From the NCBI RefSeq assembly GCF_004138335.1, contig NZ_RYFW01000001.1:2232001-2296000 (forward strand): 64,000 nt of DNA. The letters run 5' to 3'. Below the pieces are notes generated by a model. It saw only the letters and a list, made by a program, of their open reading frames with translations. It did no database searches and was not told where the DNA came from. This stretch comes from Peristeroidobacter agariperforans. Its GTDB lineage: Bacteria > Pseudomonadota > Gammaproteobacteria > Steroidobacterales > Steroidobacteraceae. The position numbers and the translations under genes are program-made. Below, in pieces: positions 1-7,198 of the stretch. Position 1 is the first letter of the stretch; the number at the start of each line of letters is the position of its first letter.

Positions 1-61
1 CACCATCAACTTCGTCATGAAGGGCGGTCAGGTGGTGCGTCACGACCAGCCGTTGCCGTGA
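1..61 (+). CDS. C-terminal end of an amidohydrolase-like protein (partial)
   Basis: The window opens inside a reading frame (codons from position 2) that ends with TGA at 59-61 and encodes about 19 residues, including FVMKGGQVVRH. A short beta-hairpin of the type VMKGGxVV is the usual C-terminal end of imidazolonepropionase-like amidohydrolases, where the last strands return to the urease-type beta sandwich. The active site lies outside the window. It is followed after 88 bp by the DapA-family gene on the same strand, so it may belong to the same catabolic operon. The family call rests on this short tail only. Confidence 0.45.
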   Translation, partial: TINFVMKGGQVVRHDQPLP

Positions 62-149
62 ACGCAACGTAATGGCGCGCATGGGACTATTGAATCGGCC
101 TGGCATTCTTCTTAGCGTGTCAGCCGTCGAAGCTTAGAAGGTTTTCAGT

Positions 150-1070
150 ATGGACAGGCATTCGGTCCAGTGGCGTGGATACATTCCGGCGATCACAACG
201 CCGTTCACCGGCGACGGAGCGCTCGATCTCGACGCCCTGGATCGGCTGTTGGGCTGGCTGCACCAGGAAGGCATGCACGGCATCATCGTCGGCGGCACGC
301 AGGGCGAGTGGTTCACGATCAATCAGGCCGAGCGCAAGCAGCTGATGCAGGCCGTCGGACGCAAGCTGAGCGGCAAAATTCCTCTCATCGCTGGCTGCAG
401 CGGCTACACCTCGCAAGAAGTGGCGGCCCACGCGAAGCTCGCCGCGGATCATGGTTTCAGCGGCATTCTGGTCACGCCGCCGCCATACATGGTGCCGACC
501 GATCGCGAGATTCTCGCGTTCTATCGTGAAGTCAACGATCAGGTGTCGTTACCGATCTGCGTATACAACTGGCCGCCCGGCACCAACGTCGACATGTCGC
601 TGAAGCTGTTGCAACAGATTGCCGAGTTGTCGAACGTGGTCGCGATCAAGAACTCGACCGCCGATCTGCGCCACTTCGTCGATGTGTTCTTCGCGCTCAA
701 AGACAAGGTCCGCGTGTTTGGCGTGCCGATGAATGACCTGGGCATCTTGCTCGTGCAACAGGGCGCCGACGGCACGATGGGTGCGGGCGCGGTGCTCGGT
801 CGCGAGCTGCCTGATTACTTCAATGCGATTTGGGATAACGACATCCCGCGCGCACGCCGGCTCGGCGAAAGAAACGAAGTATTGATGCGCGCGTGGTTCA
901 ACACCGATTACACAGGGCGCTTCGGCTCGGCGCAGGCAATCTTCAAGGCTGCGTTGAACGAGCTGGGCTTGCCCGGCGGTTATCCGCGACGCCCGTTGTT
1001 GCCGCTCGAGACCGAAGGCGTGCGCGCCGTGCGGCAGATTTTGATTCAGCTCGGAAAGCTCAGTGCATAA
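150..1070 (+). CDS. Dihydrodipicolinate synthase (DapA)-family lyase/aldolase
   Basis: A 306-residue class I aldolase of the DapA/N-acetylneuraminate lyase family. Members form a Schiff base with a keto acid substrate in a TIM barrel in the cytoplasm. The expected marks are present: GGTQGE at residues 48-53 (family consensus GGTTGE), the catalytic Tyr in VYNWP (Tyr139) and the Schiff-base Lys in VVAIKNS (Lys167). Length is normal. True DapA is usually near 292 residues and sits with lysine or lipoprotein genes; here the neighbours are catabolic (amidohydrolase, cyclase/RidA relic, MFS permease, HcnABC-like dehydrogenase). A catabolic lyase or deaminase, for example one acting like the pyrroline-4-hydroxy-2-carboxylate deaminase of hydroxyproline breakdown, is more likely than lysine synthesis. 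The substrate is inferred from context only. Confidence 0.88.
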   Translation: MDRHSVQWRGYIPAITTPFTGDGALDLDALDRLLGWLHQEGMHGIIVGGTQGEWFTINQAERKQLMQAVGRKLSGKIPLIAGCSGYTSQEVAAHAKLAADHGFSGILVTPPPYMVPTDREILAFYREVNDQVSLPICVYNWPPGTNVDMSLKLLQQIAELSNVVAIKNSTADLRHFVDVFFALKDKVRVFGVPMNDLGILLVQQGADGTMGAGAVLGRELPDYFNAIWDNDIPRARRLGERNEVLMRAWFNTDYTGRFGSAQAIFKAALNELGLPGGYPRRPLLPLETEGVRAVRQILIQLGKLSA

Positions 1071-1080
1071 GGAAACATAG

Positions 1081-1479
1081 GGGGCAAGTCATTGCCGCCG
1101 CAGTTCGCCTTCCAAGCCGTTCTCGCTGGAAGAAATCTCCCGTTACGACGAACGGGACCCGGCCTGGTTCTGGAACAACATCGCCTGCGGTGAGCACACC
1201 GGCACGCATTTCGACGCGCCCATTGCTGCGCAAACGCGACAGGCGCTGGCCAATCTGAAGGCCGTCTCGAAGGCGGCGGGCTGCACCCCTGCAGACATCG
1301 TTCGAATTCGCACCTACGTCGTGAATCACACGCCGGACAAGCTCGGCCCGGTGCTCGGCGAAGTCGGCGAATTTTTCGGTGGCGCCACGCCGCCGCCCAA
1401 TACGTTCATCGGTGTGGCCGCGCTCGCGCTACCTGATTTCCTGGTCGAGATCGAAGCGACTGCCGCGGTCCCGGAATGA
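1081..1479 (+). pseudogene. Relic joining a cyclase-family fragment in frame to a RidA-family C-terminus
   Basis: The frame opens after TAG at 1078-1080 and runs to TGA at 1477-1479 with no ATG, GTG or TTG at its beginning. Codons 1123-1221 encode a stretch typical of metal-dependent cyclase/kynurenine-formamidase-like proteins: FWNN followed by the metal motif HTGTHFDAP. From about 1231 the same frame continues as the middle and end of a RidA/YjgF protein (QTRQALANLK, then PPPNTFIGVAAL and VEIEA). The cyclase C-terminal half and the RidA N-terminus are missing. One internal deletion between adjacent cyclase and ridA genes explains this. Both families fit the catabolic neighbourhood: RidA removes enamine/imine intermediates and cyclases hydrolyse amides. 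It is called a pseudogene because it lacks a start and both catalytic domains are incomplete. Confidence 0.75.
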
Positions 1480-1519
1480 AATCAGCGGACTCTGGTCGCC
1501 GCGCCAGTGCGAGTCATTC

Positions 1520-2806
1520 TCAAAGTCCTGCGTTGTCGCGAAGCCTCACCGACTCAATCGGATTCGCGGCACTTGCTTTCGGTCTCTCTAGGAGAGTAAA
1601 AAGCACGGCGAAGGCCAACAGGGGAATAGCACCAGCCGCAAGAAAGACTGGTGCGTAACCATAATGATCGAGTGTCCAGCCGGTGGCCATGGTAACCACC
1701 ATGCCACCGGCTCCGGCGCCCATCCCGCCCAAGCCCACCACTGAGCCGACCGAATCGCGCGGAAAAGCATCGGCGCACAACGACATCATATTCGGCGCCC
1801 ATAGCCCGAAGCCCAACATCGCGGTGCTGATGCCGGCGAAAATTAGCGTGATGCTCAGTTCGAACGCCGCAGCGATGCCGGCCGTCATCAGCAACATTCC
1901 GATCAGCATCACTGTCAGGCGCGCAGAAATCACGCTCAGGCCGCGCCGACACAACAAATCAGAGAATGCCCCGCCCAGCACGATGCCTACGCCCTGCGCG
2001 GCATACGGGATCCACGCGTACTTGCCGATATCCGTCGCAGTGAAGCCAGCGCTGCGAGTGAGATATTCGGGAATCCAGAAGTAGTAGAACCAAACCCACG
2101 GATCTGCGAGCACGCGCGCACCGATCACAGCCCACACGTTGCGAGAACGGAGCAGGCTCATGTAGGGCGTGCGCTGGGCAGGTGCGACCGTCTCGTCGCC
2201 AATGTGACGAAGCTCTTCGTCAGTGACGGCCGGATGCACGCCTGGCAAGCGATAGAGCCACATCCAGACGGCGAGCCACACCAGACCGACGAGCCCCGTG
2301 AGAATGAAGGCCCAGCGCCAGCCCAGCGCGACATTGATCCATGCGACGATTGGAACCGAGATCACGAGCCCGGCGCTGACACCGGCGCTCCATAGGCCAG
2401 TCGCAAAGCCGCGCTCCTTCTGCGGAAACCATTCGGAAACCGCTTTGACGCACGCGGCCCAGCTGCCCGCCTCGCCAGCGCCCAACAAGAAGCGAAAGGC
2501 GGCGAAGGAGGCGACGCTGCCGGCGACCGCGTGCAGTCCGGCAGCGATCGACCACCAGGCCATGATGAGCGCGAATCCCAGCCGCGTGCCGATGCGATCG
2601 ATCAGCCAGCCCGTCACCGGCTGCATGAACGTGTACGCGAGCAGGAAGGCCGTGAGAATCGATGCGTAACCCGTGTTGCTGATCTGCAGCTGGTCCCGCA
2701 ATGTCGGCGCGAGCACGGTCAGCACCTGGCGATCGACATAACTGATCGCCGTGGCCGCGAACAGCAGCAGCACGATCACCCAGCGAAAGTTGGGAATCTT
2801 TTTCAC
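1520..2806 (-). CDS. MFS permease of the ACS (anion:cation symporter) type
   Basis: A 428-residue, twelve-helix major facilitator protein of the inner membrane. The N-terminus carries the ACS signature region (AISYVDRQVLTVLAP around residues 20-34), followed by the loop LIDRIGTRLG after TM2 and GAGEAGSW in TM4. Proteins of this family import hexuronates, galactarate, tartrate, phthalate and other organic anions by proton symport. It lies beside the cyclase/RidA relic and convergent with the DapA-family gene, and is transcribed in the same direction as the downstream-numbered LysR gene. It is therefore the likely uptake system for the compound degraded by the cluster. The substrate cannot be read from sequence. 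Confidence 0.88.
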   Translation of the reverse strand: MKKIPNFRWVIVLLLFAATAISYVDRQVLTVLAPTLRDQLQISNTGYASILTAFLLAYTFMQPVTGWLIDRIGTRLGFALIMAWWSIAAGLHAVAGSVASFAAFRFLLGAGEAGSWAACVKAVSEWFPQKERGFATGLWSAGVSAGLVISVPIVAWINVALGWRWAFILTGLVGLVWLAVWMWLYRLPGVHPAVTDEELRHIGDETVAPAQRTPYMSLLRSRNVWAVIGARVLADPWVWFYYFWIPEYLTRSAGFTATDIGKYAWIPYAAQGVGIVLGGAFSDLLCRRGLSVISARLTVMLIGMLLMTAGIAAAFELSITLIFAGISTAMLGFGLWAPNMMSLCADAFPRDSVGSVVGLGGMGAGAGGMVVTMATGWTLDHYGYAPVFLAAGAIPLLAFAVLFTLLERPKASAANPIESVRLRDNAGL

Positions 2807-2833
2807 CAGTGTTTGTGTCTAGAGCCACCCCCA

Positions 2834-2904
2834 GGCACACGGATGTGCCCGCCGCCGCAGGCGGCGAGCGCAGGAGCAAAAGTCGCGCCTTTTGCTCTCT
2901 GCGC
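2834..2904 (+). repeat. Three-hairpin intergenic repeat, copy A
   Basis: Three hairpins follow one another in the 138-bp gap between the permease and lysR. H1 pairs GGCACA (2834-2839) with TGTGCC (2844-2849). H2 pairs CGCCGCC (2850-2856) with GGCGGCG (2860-2866). H3 pairs 2868-2882 (GCGCAGGAGCAAAAG) with 2889-2904 with one bulged base. The same H1-H2-H3 order occurs in the opposite orientation at 19198-19266 with H3 stem changes that keep pairing. This identifies a REP/ERIC-like dispersed palindromic element rather than a simple terminator. Confidence 0.6.
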
Positions 2905-2944
2905 CTGAGCGCGAGTGGCAGGATGCCCGAGTCGCTCCTTATAT

Positions 2945-3847
2945 TTACGCGATCAAGCTCTTCAGGTGCGCCTCGATCCGCAGCATCAATCGATACACGC
3001 CGTTCGGCACTTGCCGGCCGGTGCGCGTGATCAGGCTGATGCGCGTCGAGTTCATCACCGGATTCTCGATGGGAATTGCGATCAATTTGCCTTCGCTCAA
3101 CTGCGGCTGCGCCAGGAACTCCGGCAGGAACGTCAGGCCGCGGCCGCACTTGGCGAAGTCCTTCAGCAGCATCATCGAGTTGGCGATCAGGCCCGGCTCG
3201 AGGAACACGGCTTCGGCATGCTCGGCCTCGCGCACGATCTGACGAATGCGAAACGAATCTTCCGGCAGGCCGATGCTGTACTGTTTCAGCTCCGCCAGCT
3301 TCACACTCTTGCGGCCGGCCAACTCATGTTTGGGGTGTACGATGGCCTTCAACGGTTGTGACAGCGTTAGCCGCGCGCGGACCTTCGGGTCTTTGGGCAC
3401 GTCGAAAATGAGCCCGAAGTGAGCCTCGTCCTCGCGCACCAGGGCGACCGCGTCGTTGGTGCCGCTCATCTTCACGCGCACCGTCAACCCTGGAAAGCGG
3501 CGCATGAACTCCTGCAGGACTTCACTGAACGCATCGCTGATGAACGCCTCGCCGACCGCAAGGTTGATGGTGCCGCTGCGAATGCTTCGCAACTCCGCAA
3601 CCCGCGACAGGAACACTTCTTCGTGAGCCTGCATCTCGCGGTAGTAAGCGAAGGCGGCGTTGCCCGCTTCTGTCAGCTTGATCTTGCGGCGTCCGCCTTC
3701 GATCAAGCGCATGCCCAGTTCCTTCTCGAGCGCGGCAATCTGCCGGCTGATGGATGAGGTGGCGACATTCAGCTCATCGCTGGCCGCCCGCATCGTCCCG
3801 AGCCGCGCTGCCTCGTACAAATAGCGCAGTCGAATTTCCCCGTGCAT
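2945..3847 (-). CDS. LysR-family transcriptional regulator
   Basis: A 300-residue LysR-type regulator. The N-terminal winged helix-turn-helix (residues about 5-65) is followed by a periplasmic-binding-protein-like effector domain from about residue 90. It is divergently transcribed from the FAD dehydrogenase gene at 3988 across a 140-bp gap, the usual arrangement for a LysR protein that controls its neighbour and itself. The effector is presumably the substrate or an intermediate of the pathway. The start at 3847 gives a normal N-terminus for the family (MHGEIRLRYLYEAARLG). The gap was read for the LysR T-N11-A type box but no single convincing dyad stood out. Confidence 0.92.
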   Translation of the reverse strand: MHGEIRLRYLYEAARLGTMRAASDELNVATSSISRQIAALEKELGMRLIEGGRRKIKLTEAGNAAFAYYREMQAHEEVFLSRVAELRSIRSGTINLAVGEAFISDAFSEVLQEFMRRFPGLTVRVKMSGTNDAVALVREDEAHFGLIFDVPKDPKVRARLTLSQPLKAIVHPKHELAGRKSVKLAELKQYSIGLPEDSFRIRQIVREAEHAEAVFLEPGLIANSMMLLKDFAKCGRGLTFLPEFLAQPQLSEGKLIAIPIENPVMNSTRISLITRTGRQVPNGVYRLMLRIEAHLKSLIA

Positions 3848-3987
3848 GCGTTCTCTCCGATAATTGCAGTAAACGCAACGAAGTCGAGTCTATGTTGAGG
3901 TCGCGCCCGGATTCAATCAGCTCCAGACTATTCTTCCCCGACAGGCAGCCAACCGGCTGGACGGTCGGCTCGGAGCCCTGAAGAACA

Positions 3988-5184
3988 ATGAAACGCGTCA
4001 ACGTGGTGGTGCTCGGCGGCGGCCTGGTGGGCTGCGCGGCAGCGTATTACCTCGCGCGGCGTGGCGCCGGCGTGCTGTTGGTCGAGCAGGGCGATCTGAA
4101 TCGCGAAGCTTCCGGCCGCAATGCCGGCTCGCTGCACTTTCAGCTGGAGTACCGGCTGATCCGCTATGGCGACGAGTTGGCGTCGCAGTTCGCCCAGATC
4201 ATTCCGCTGAGCCTGGTCGCGCTTGCAGACTGGCGCGGGCTGGAAGCCGAGTTGCAGGCCGACCTCGAAGTCGGCATGCACGGCGGCTTGATCGTGGCTG
4301 AGTCGGAGGCTGATGTGGCGCTGCTGGAAAGGAGGCAGGCACTGCAGGAGAAATGGGGGCTGGCGTCCCAGTTGCTGTCGGCTGCGGAAGTCCGTCGGAT
4401 GGCTCCGTACCTGGCTGAGAGCGTCATCGCCGCCGGTTACTTTCCGCACGAAGGTCATGCGAACCCTCGGTTGGTCGCGCCGGCGTTTGCACGGCGTGCG
4501 GAAGGTCTGGGAGCGACTATTCAGTCGCAGACTCGGGTGACGGGGCTCATGCGGGATGGCGCTCAGTGGGTCGTCACCTTGGTCGATCGTGAAGGACTTG
4601 TTCGAGAAGTGAGTGCCGACGCTGTGCTCAATGCGGCCGGTGCTTGGGCTGGTGAGATTGGCGCGCTCGCGCATTTGCACTTGCCGATTTTTGCGGTGCC
4701 CTTGTCGATTAACGTCATTGAGCGCGCGGCGCCGCTGATTCCGCATCTCGTGCAGCACGCGAGTCAGCGGCTGACGCTCAAACAAGTAGCAGCTGGAAAC
4801 GTCTTGGTAGGCGGTGGTTGGCCGAGCCGGTTTTCGCGCGAGGGCTCGACGATGAGTGCGCGTCGGCGCGCAGAGCCCGTGGTCGAGAATGTGACGGCGA
4901 ATCTAACCCTGGCTGCGCGGCTCGTGCCGGCGATTGGCGGTTTGCATTTGTTACGTTCGTGGACGGGAATTACTGGAATCACGACTGATCAGATGCCGTT
5001 GCTCGGTGCGGTGCCGGAAGCGCCGGGGTTGTTCGTCGCAGCGGGTGGTGCGGCGTTTACGCACGGGCCGACATATGCTCGGCTTGTGAGTGAGTTGATC
5101 CTGGATGGACGGCCGTCGGTGAGCATCGATCTGTATAGTCCGGCGCGCTTCAGTCACATCAATAATTTCATGGCGTCGGTGTGA
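3988..5184 (+). CDS. FAD-dependent oxidoreductase, DAO family (HcnC/D-hydroxyproline dehydrogenase beta-like)
   Basis: A 398-residue member of the D-amino-acid-oxidase fold family. The Rossmann FAD motif GGGLVG lies at residues 10-15 with the acidic end of strand beta-2 (VEQGD) about 20 residues later, then EASGRNAG, a hallmark of sarcosine/glycine oxidase-like enzymes. The C-terminal region has the second FAD contact (TGITGITTDQMPLLG). It is followed by a small [2Fe-2S] protein and a large FAD protein with a C-terminal cysteine cluster, the same trio as HcnABC and the heterotrimeric hydroxyproline, opine and proline dehydrogenases. It is probably the catalytic subunit that oxidises an amino or imino acid. 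The exact substrate is not determined. Confidence 0.85.
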   Translation: MKRVNVVVLGGGLVGCAAAYYLARRGAGVLLVEQGDLNREASGRNAGSLHFQLEYRLIRYGDELASQFAQIIPLSLVALADWRGLEAELQADLEVGMHGGLIVAESEADVALLERRQALQEKWGLASQLLSAAEVRRMAPYLAESVIAAGYFPHEGHANPRLVAPAFARRAEGLGATIQSQTRVTGLMRDGAQWVVTLVDREGLVREVSADAVLNAAGAWAGEIGALAHLHLPIFAVPLSINVIERAAPLIPHLVQHASQRLTLKQVAAGNVLVGGGWPSRFSREGSTMSARRRAEPVVENVTANLTLAARLVPAIGGLHLLRSWTGITGITTDQMPLLGAVPEAPGLFVAAGGAAFTHGPTYARLVSELILDGRPSVSIDLYSPARFSHINNFMASV

Positions 5185-5250
5185 TGAGCCAACAACATCA
5201 TCATCGCAGTTGTCTCACGCGCCTGCGCAGCTCGCGGCAAAGGAACGAAC

Positions 5251-5547
5251 GTGAGTAAGCGCATCACGGTGGGTGTCGCGCGACCTGCGGCGGTGACCGT
5301 TTTCATCAATGGCCGGGCGGTCGAGGCCTATGTAGGGGAATCGGTGCTGACTGCGCTGATTGCTGCCGGCGTGCTGACCACATCGCGCGATAGCTTTGGC
5401 AGACTGCGCACGCCCTTTTGCAATATGGGCGTTTGTTTCGATTGCCTGGTCGAAGTGGACGAAGGCGAGGGCGCTTCGTCCCGCGTTCGCGCGTGTTTGA
5501 CGCCGGTGCGTGCTGGGTTGCGTCTCGTTGTGCCGGAAGGTCATTGA
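5251..5547 (+). CDS. Small [2Fe-2S] ferredoxin-like subunit (HcnA-like)
   Basis: A 98-residue (2Fe-2S)-binding protein of the type found between the two flavoprotein subunits of HcnABC-like dehydrogenases. Four cysteines fit a plant-type cluster: Cys57, Cys62 and Cys65 in PFCNMGVCFDC, then Cys82 in VRACL. It should carry electrons between the FAD centres of the complex. It starts 66 bp after the DAO-family gene, and its TGA (5545-5547) shares one base with the ATG of the next gene (TGATG), so translation is probably coupled. Confidence 0.88.
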   Translation: MSKRITVGVARPAAVTVFINGRAVEAYVGESVLTALIAAGVLTTSRDSFGRLRTPFCNMGVCFDCLVEVDEGEGASSRVRACLTPVRAGLRLVVPEGH

Positions 5548-7022
5548 TGGCGGCGAACGATCAGCAAGGGAGTGATGCGACTTGCGAGGTCGCCATCATC
5601 GGCGCTGGCCCGTCCGGCCTGGCCGCCGCGGCGGTGCTTCGCGAGCATGGCGTCGGTGTGACTGTCATCGATGAGCAGCCGCGCGCGGGTGGTCAGATCC
5701 TTCGTCAGCCGCCGAAGAGTTTTTCCGTTGCGCATTGGCTGCCGGCGAAGCTGTACGACCGGGTCAAGGCCGCGCTGCATGCGGTGAGCGAGCAGCCGCA
5801 TATCGATTGGCGGTTCCAGTCGACGGTGCTTGGGATCATGCGGCCGTCGCCGTACAGGCGATCGGGCGGTGGTGCGCACGAGCTCTGGATCCAAGGGCCG
5901 GCCGGTTGTTACCTGTTGCGCGCGAATGCCGTGCTGCTGGCGCCAGGCTGTTACGAGCGTCCGCTTGCGTTTCCGGGCTGGACGTTGCCGGGCGTGATGG
6001 GGGCTGGTGCGATTCAGGGCTTCGTGAAGAGCCAGCAATTCGTGCCTGGCAACCGTTTCGTGCTCGCGGGCAGTCATCCATTGCAACTCGTCGTCGCCGA
6101 TCAATTGCTGACTGCGGGCGCGCACGTCGCAGCCGTCGTGTTCACGCAGCGAAGACAACAAGCCTGGCGGATGTTGCGCCATCCGTTCGTGGCGCTCAGA
6201 CATCACCGGCAACTACTGGAAACATCCCGAATCCTGCGCCGACTGCGCCGAGCCGATGTGCCAGTCGTCTTCGGCCACACCATCGTCCGAGCGGATGGCG
6301 CGAACGCCGTGGAGAACGCGACGATCGCCGAGATCAATCCAAGCGGCGTTACAGATCGTCACAAAACCCAAGTCTTCGAGTGCGATCGCATTGGCGTCTG
6401 CCACGGTTTTCTTGCTTCATCAGAATTGGCGCGACAGGCCGGCGCCGACATGCATTGGAAAGATCACGCCGGCGGCTGGGTGGCTCGTCATGACGATTGG
6501 CTCGAATCGAGCATCAGGAACCTGTTCGTGGCCGGCGAGATCACCAGTGTCGACGGCGCCGACGCCGCGCTGGAAAAAGGCCGCATCGCGGCGGTTGGCA
6601 TCCTGCGCTCGCTAGGCCGCATCGACGACAATCGAGCTCGCAACCTGGCAGCGGTCGCGAGGAAACGTTTGTCACGCCTGCAAGACTTCGCCGCCGTGCT
6701 CCAGCAACTCGCTCAGCCTCCCGCGAACCTCGCGCTGCAAGCAATGAGCGACGACACCATCCTGTGTCGCTGCGAGTCCATCAAGCTGGGCGAGTTGCAA
6801 CGGGCTCTCGCAGATAACGAACATATCCTCTCTGCCGATGCCGCCAAGCTGCTGACCAGAGTCGGCATGGGCCTTTGCCAAGGCCGACTGTGCGGCGACA
6901 ACGTCGCGCGCGTAATCGCCGAAACGAGAGGTCTGCAGCCCAACGAAGTCGGGCCTTTCCAGGCACAAGCGCCAGTGAAGCCCGTGCCGCTCGCCGCACT
7001 CGTGCGCGGACGTTGCGGCTGA
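5547..7022 (+). CDS. NAD(P)/FAD-dependent oxidoreductase with C-terminal BFD-like cluster (HcnB-like)
   Basis: A 491-residue flavoprotein. The N-terminal Rossmann motif GAGPSG is at residues 19-24, a second nucleotide-binding region lies in the middle, and the C-terminus has the bacterioferritin-associated-ferredoxin-like cysteines (CRCES, then GLCQGRLC). The ATG at 5547 overlaps the stop of the [2Fe-2S] gene. A longer frame from 5418 exists but only overlaps the upstream gene, so the 5547 start is preferred. With the two genes before it, it forms the heterotrimeric dehydrogenase layout known from hydrogen cyanide synthase and hydroxyproline/opine dehydrogenases. Hydrogen cyanide synthesis is unlikely given the lyase, permease and regulator nearby. 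Confidence 0.88.
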   Translation: MAANDQQGSDATCEVAIIGAGPSGLAAAAVLREHGVGVTVIDEQPRAGGQILRQPPKSFSVAHWLPAKLYDRVKAALHAVSEQPHIDWRFQSTVLGIMRPSPYRRSGGGAHELWIQGPAGCYLLRANAVLLAPGCYERPLAFPGWTLPGVMGAGAIQGFVKSQQFVPGNRFVLAGSHPLQLVVADQLLTAGAHVAAVVFTQRRQQAWRMLRHPFVALRHHRQLLETSRILRRLRRADVPVVFGHTIVRADGANAVENATIAEINPSGVTDRHKTQVFECDRIGVCHGFLASSELARQAGADMHWKDHAGGWVARHDDWLESSIRNLFVAGEITSVDGADAALEKGRIAAVGILRSLGRIDDNRARNLAAVARKRLSRLQDFAAVLQQLAQPPANLALQAMSDDTILCRCESIKLGELQRALADNEHILSADAAKLLTRVGMGLCQGRLCGDNVARVIAETRGLQPNEVGPFQAQAPVKPVPLAALVRGRCG

Positions 7023-7198
7023 AGCAACGAACGCACGCAGCCGGTGTAATTGCAGTCGGTCCATCATTGCAGCACTGTCCTCAGCGAGGCGACTACGGCA
7101 CATCGATGTGCAGCCGCTGCCGCGCTTGCCGATGGCCGTGCTTTCCAGGTGGTGGCCAGGAAGTAAACTCGGTGTTCCGTGAGTCGAAGATTCTCAAC

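Noticed and set aside
5418-5546. N-terminal extension of the HcnB-like gene
   Set aside because: It lies entirely over the [2Fe-2S] gene in another frame; the FAD motif begins right after the ATG at 5547, which overlaps the upstream stop.
7093-7110. GGCACATCGATGTGC palindrome similar to H1 of the three-hairpin repeat
   Set aside because: Only the first hairpin resembles the element; H2 and H3 are not present, so it is not counted as a third copy.
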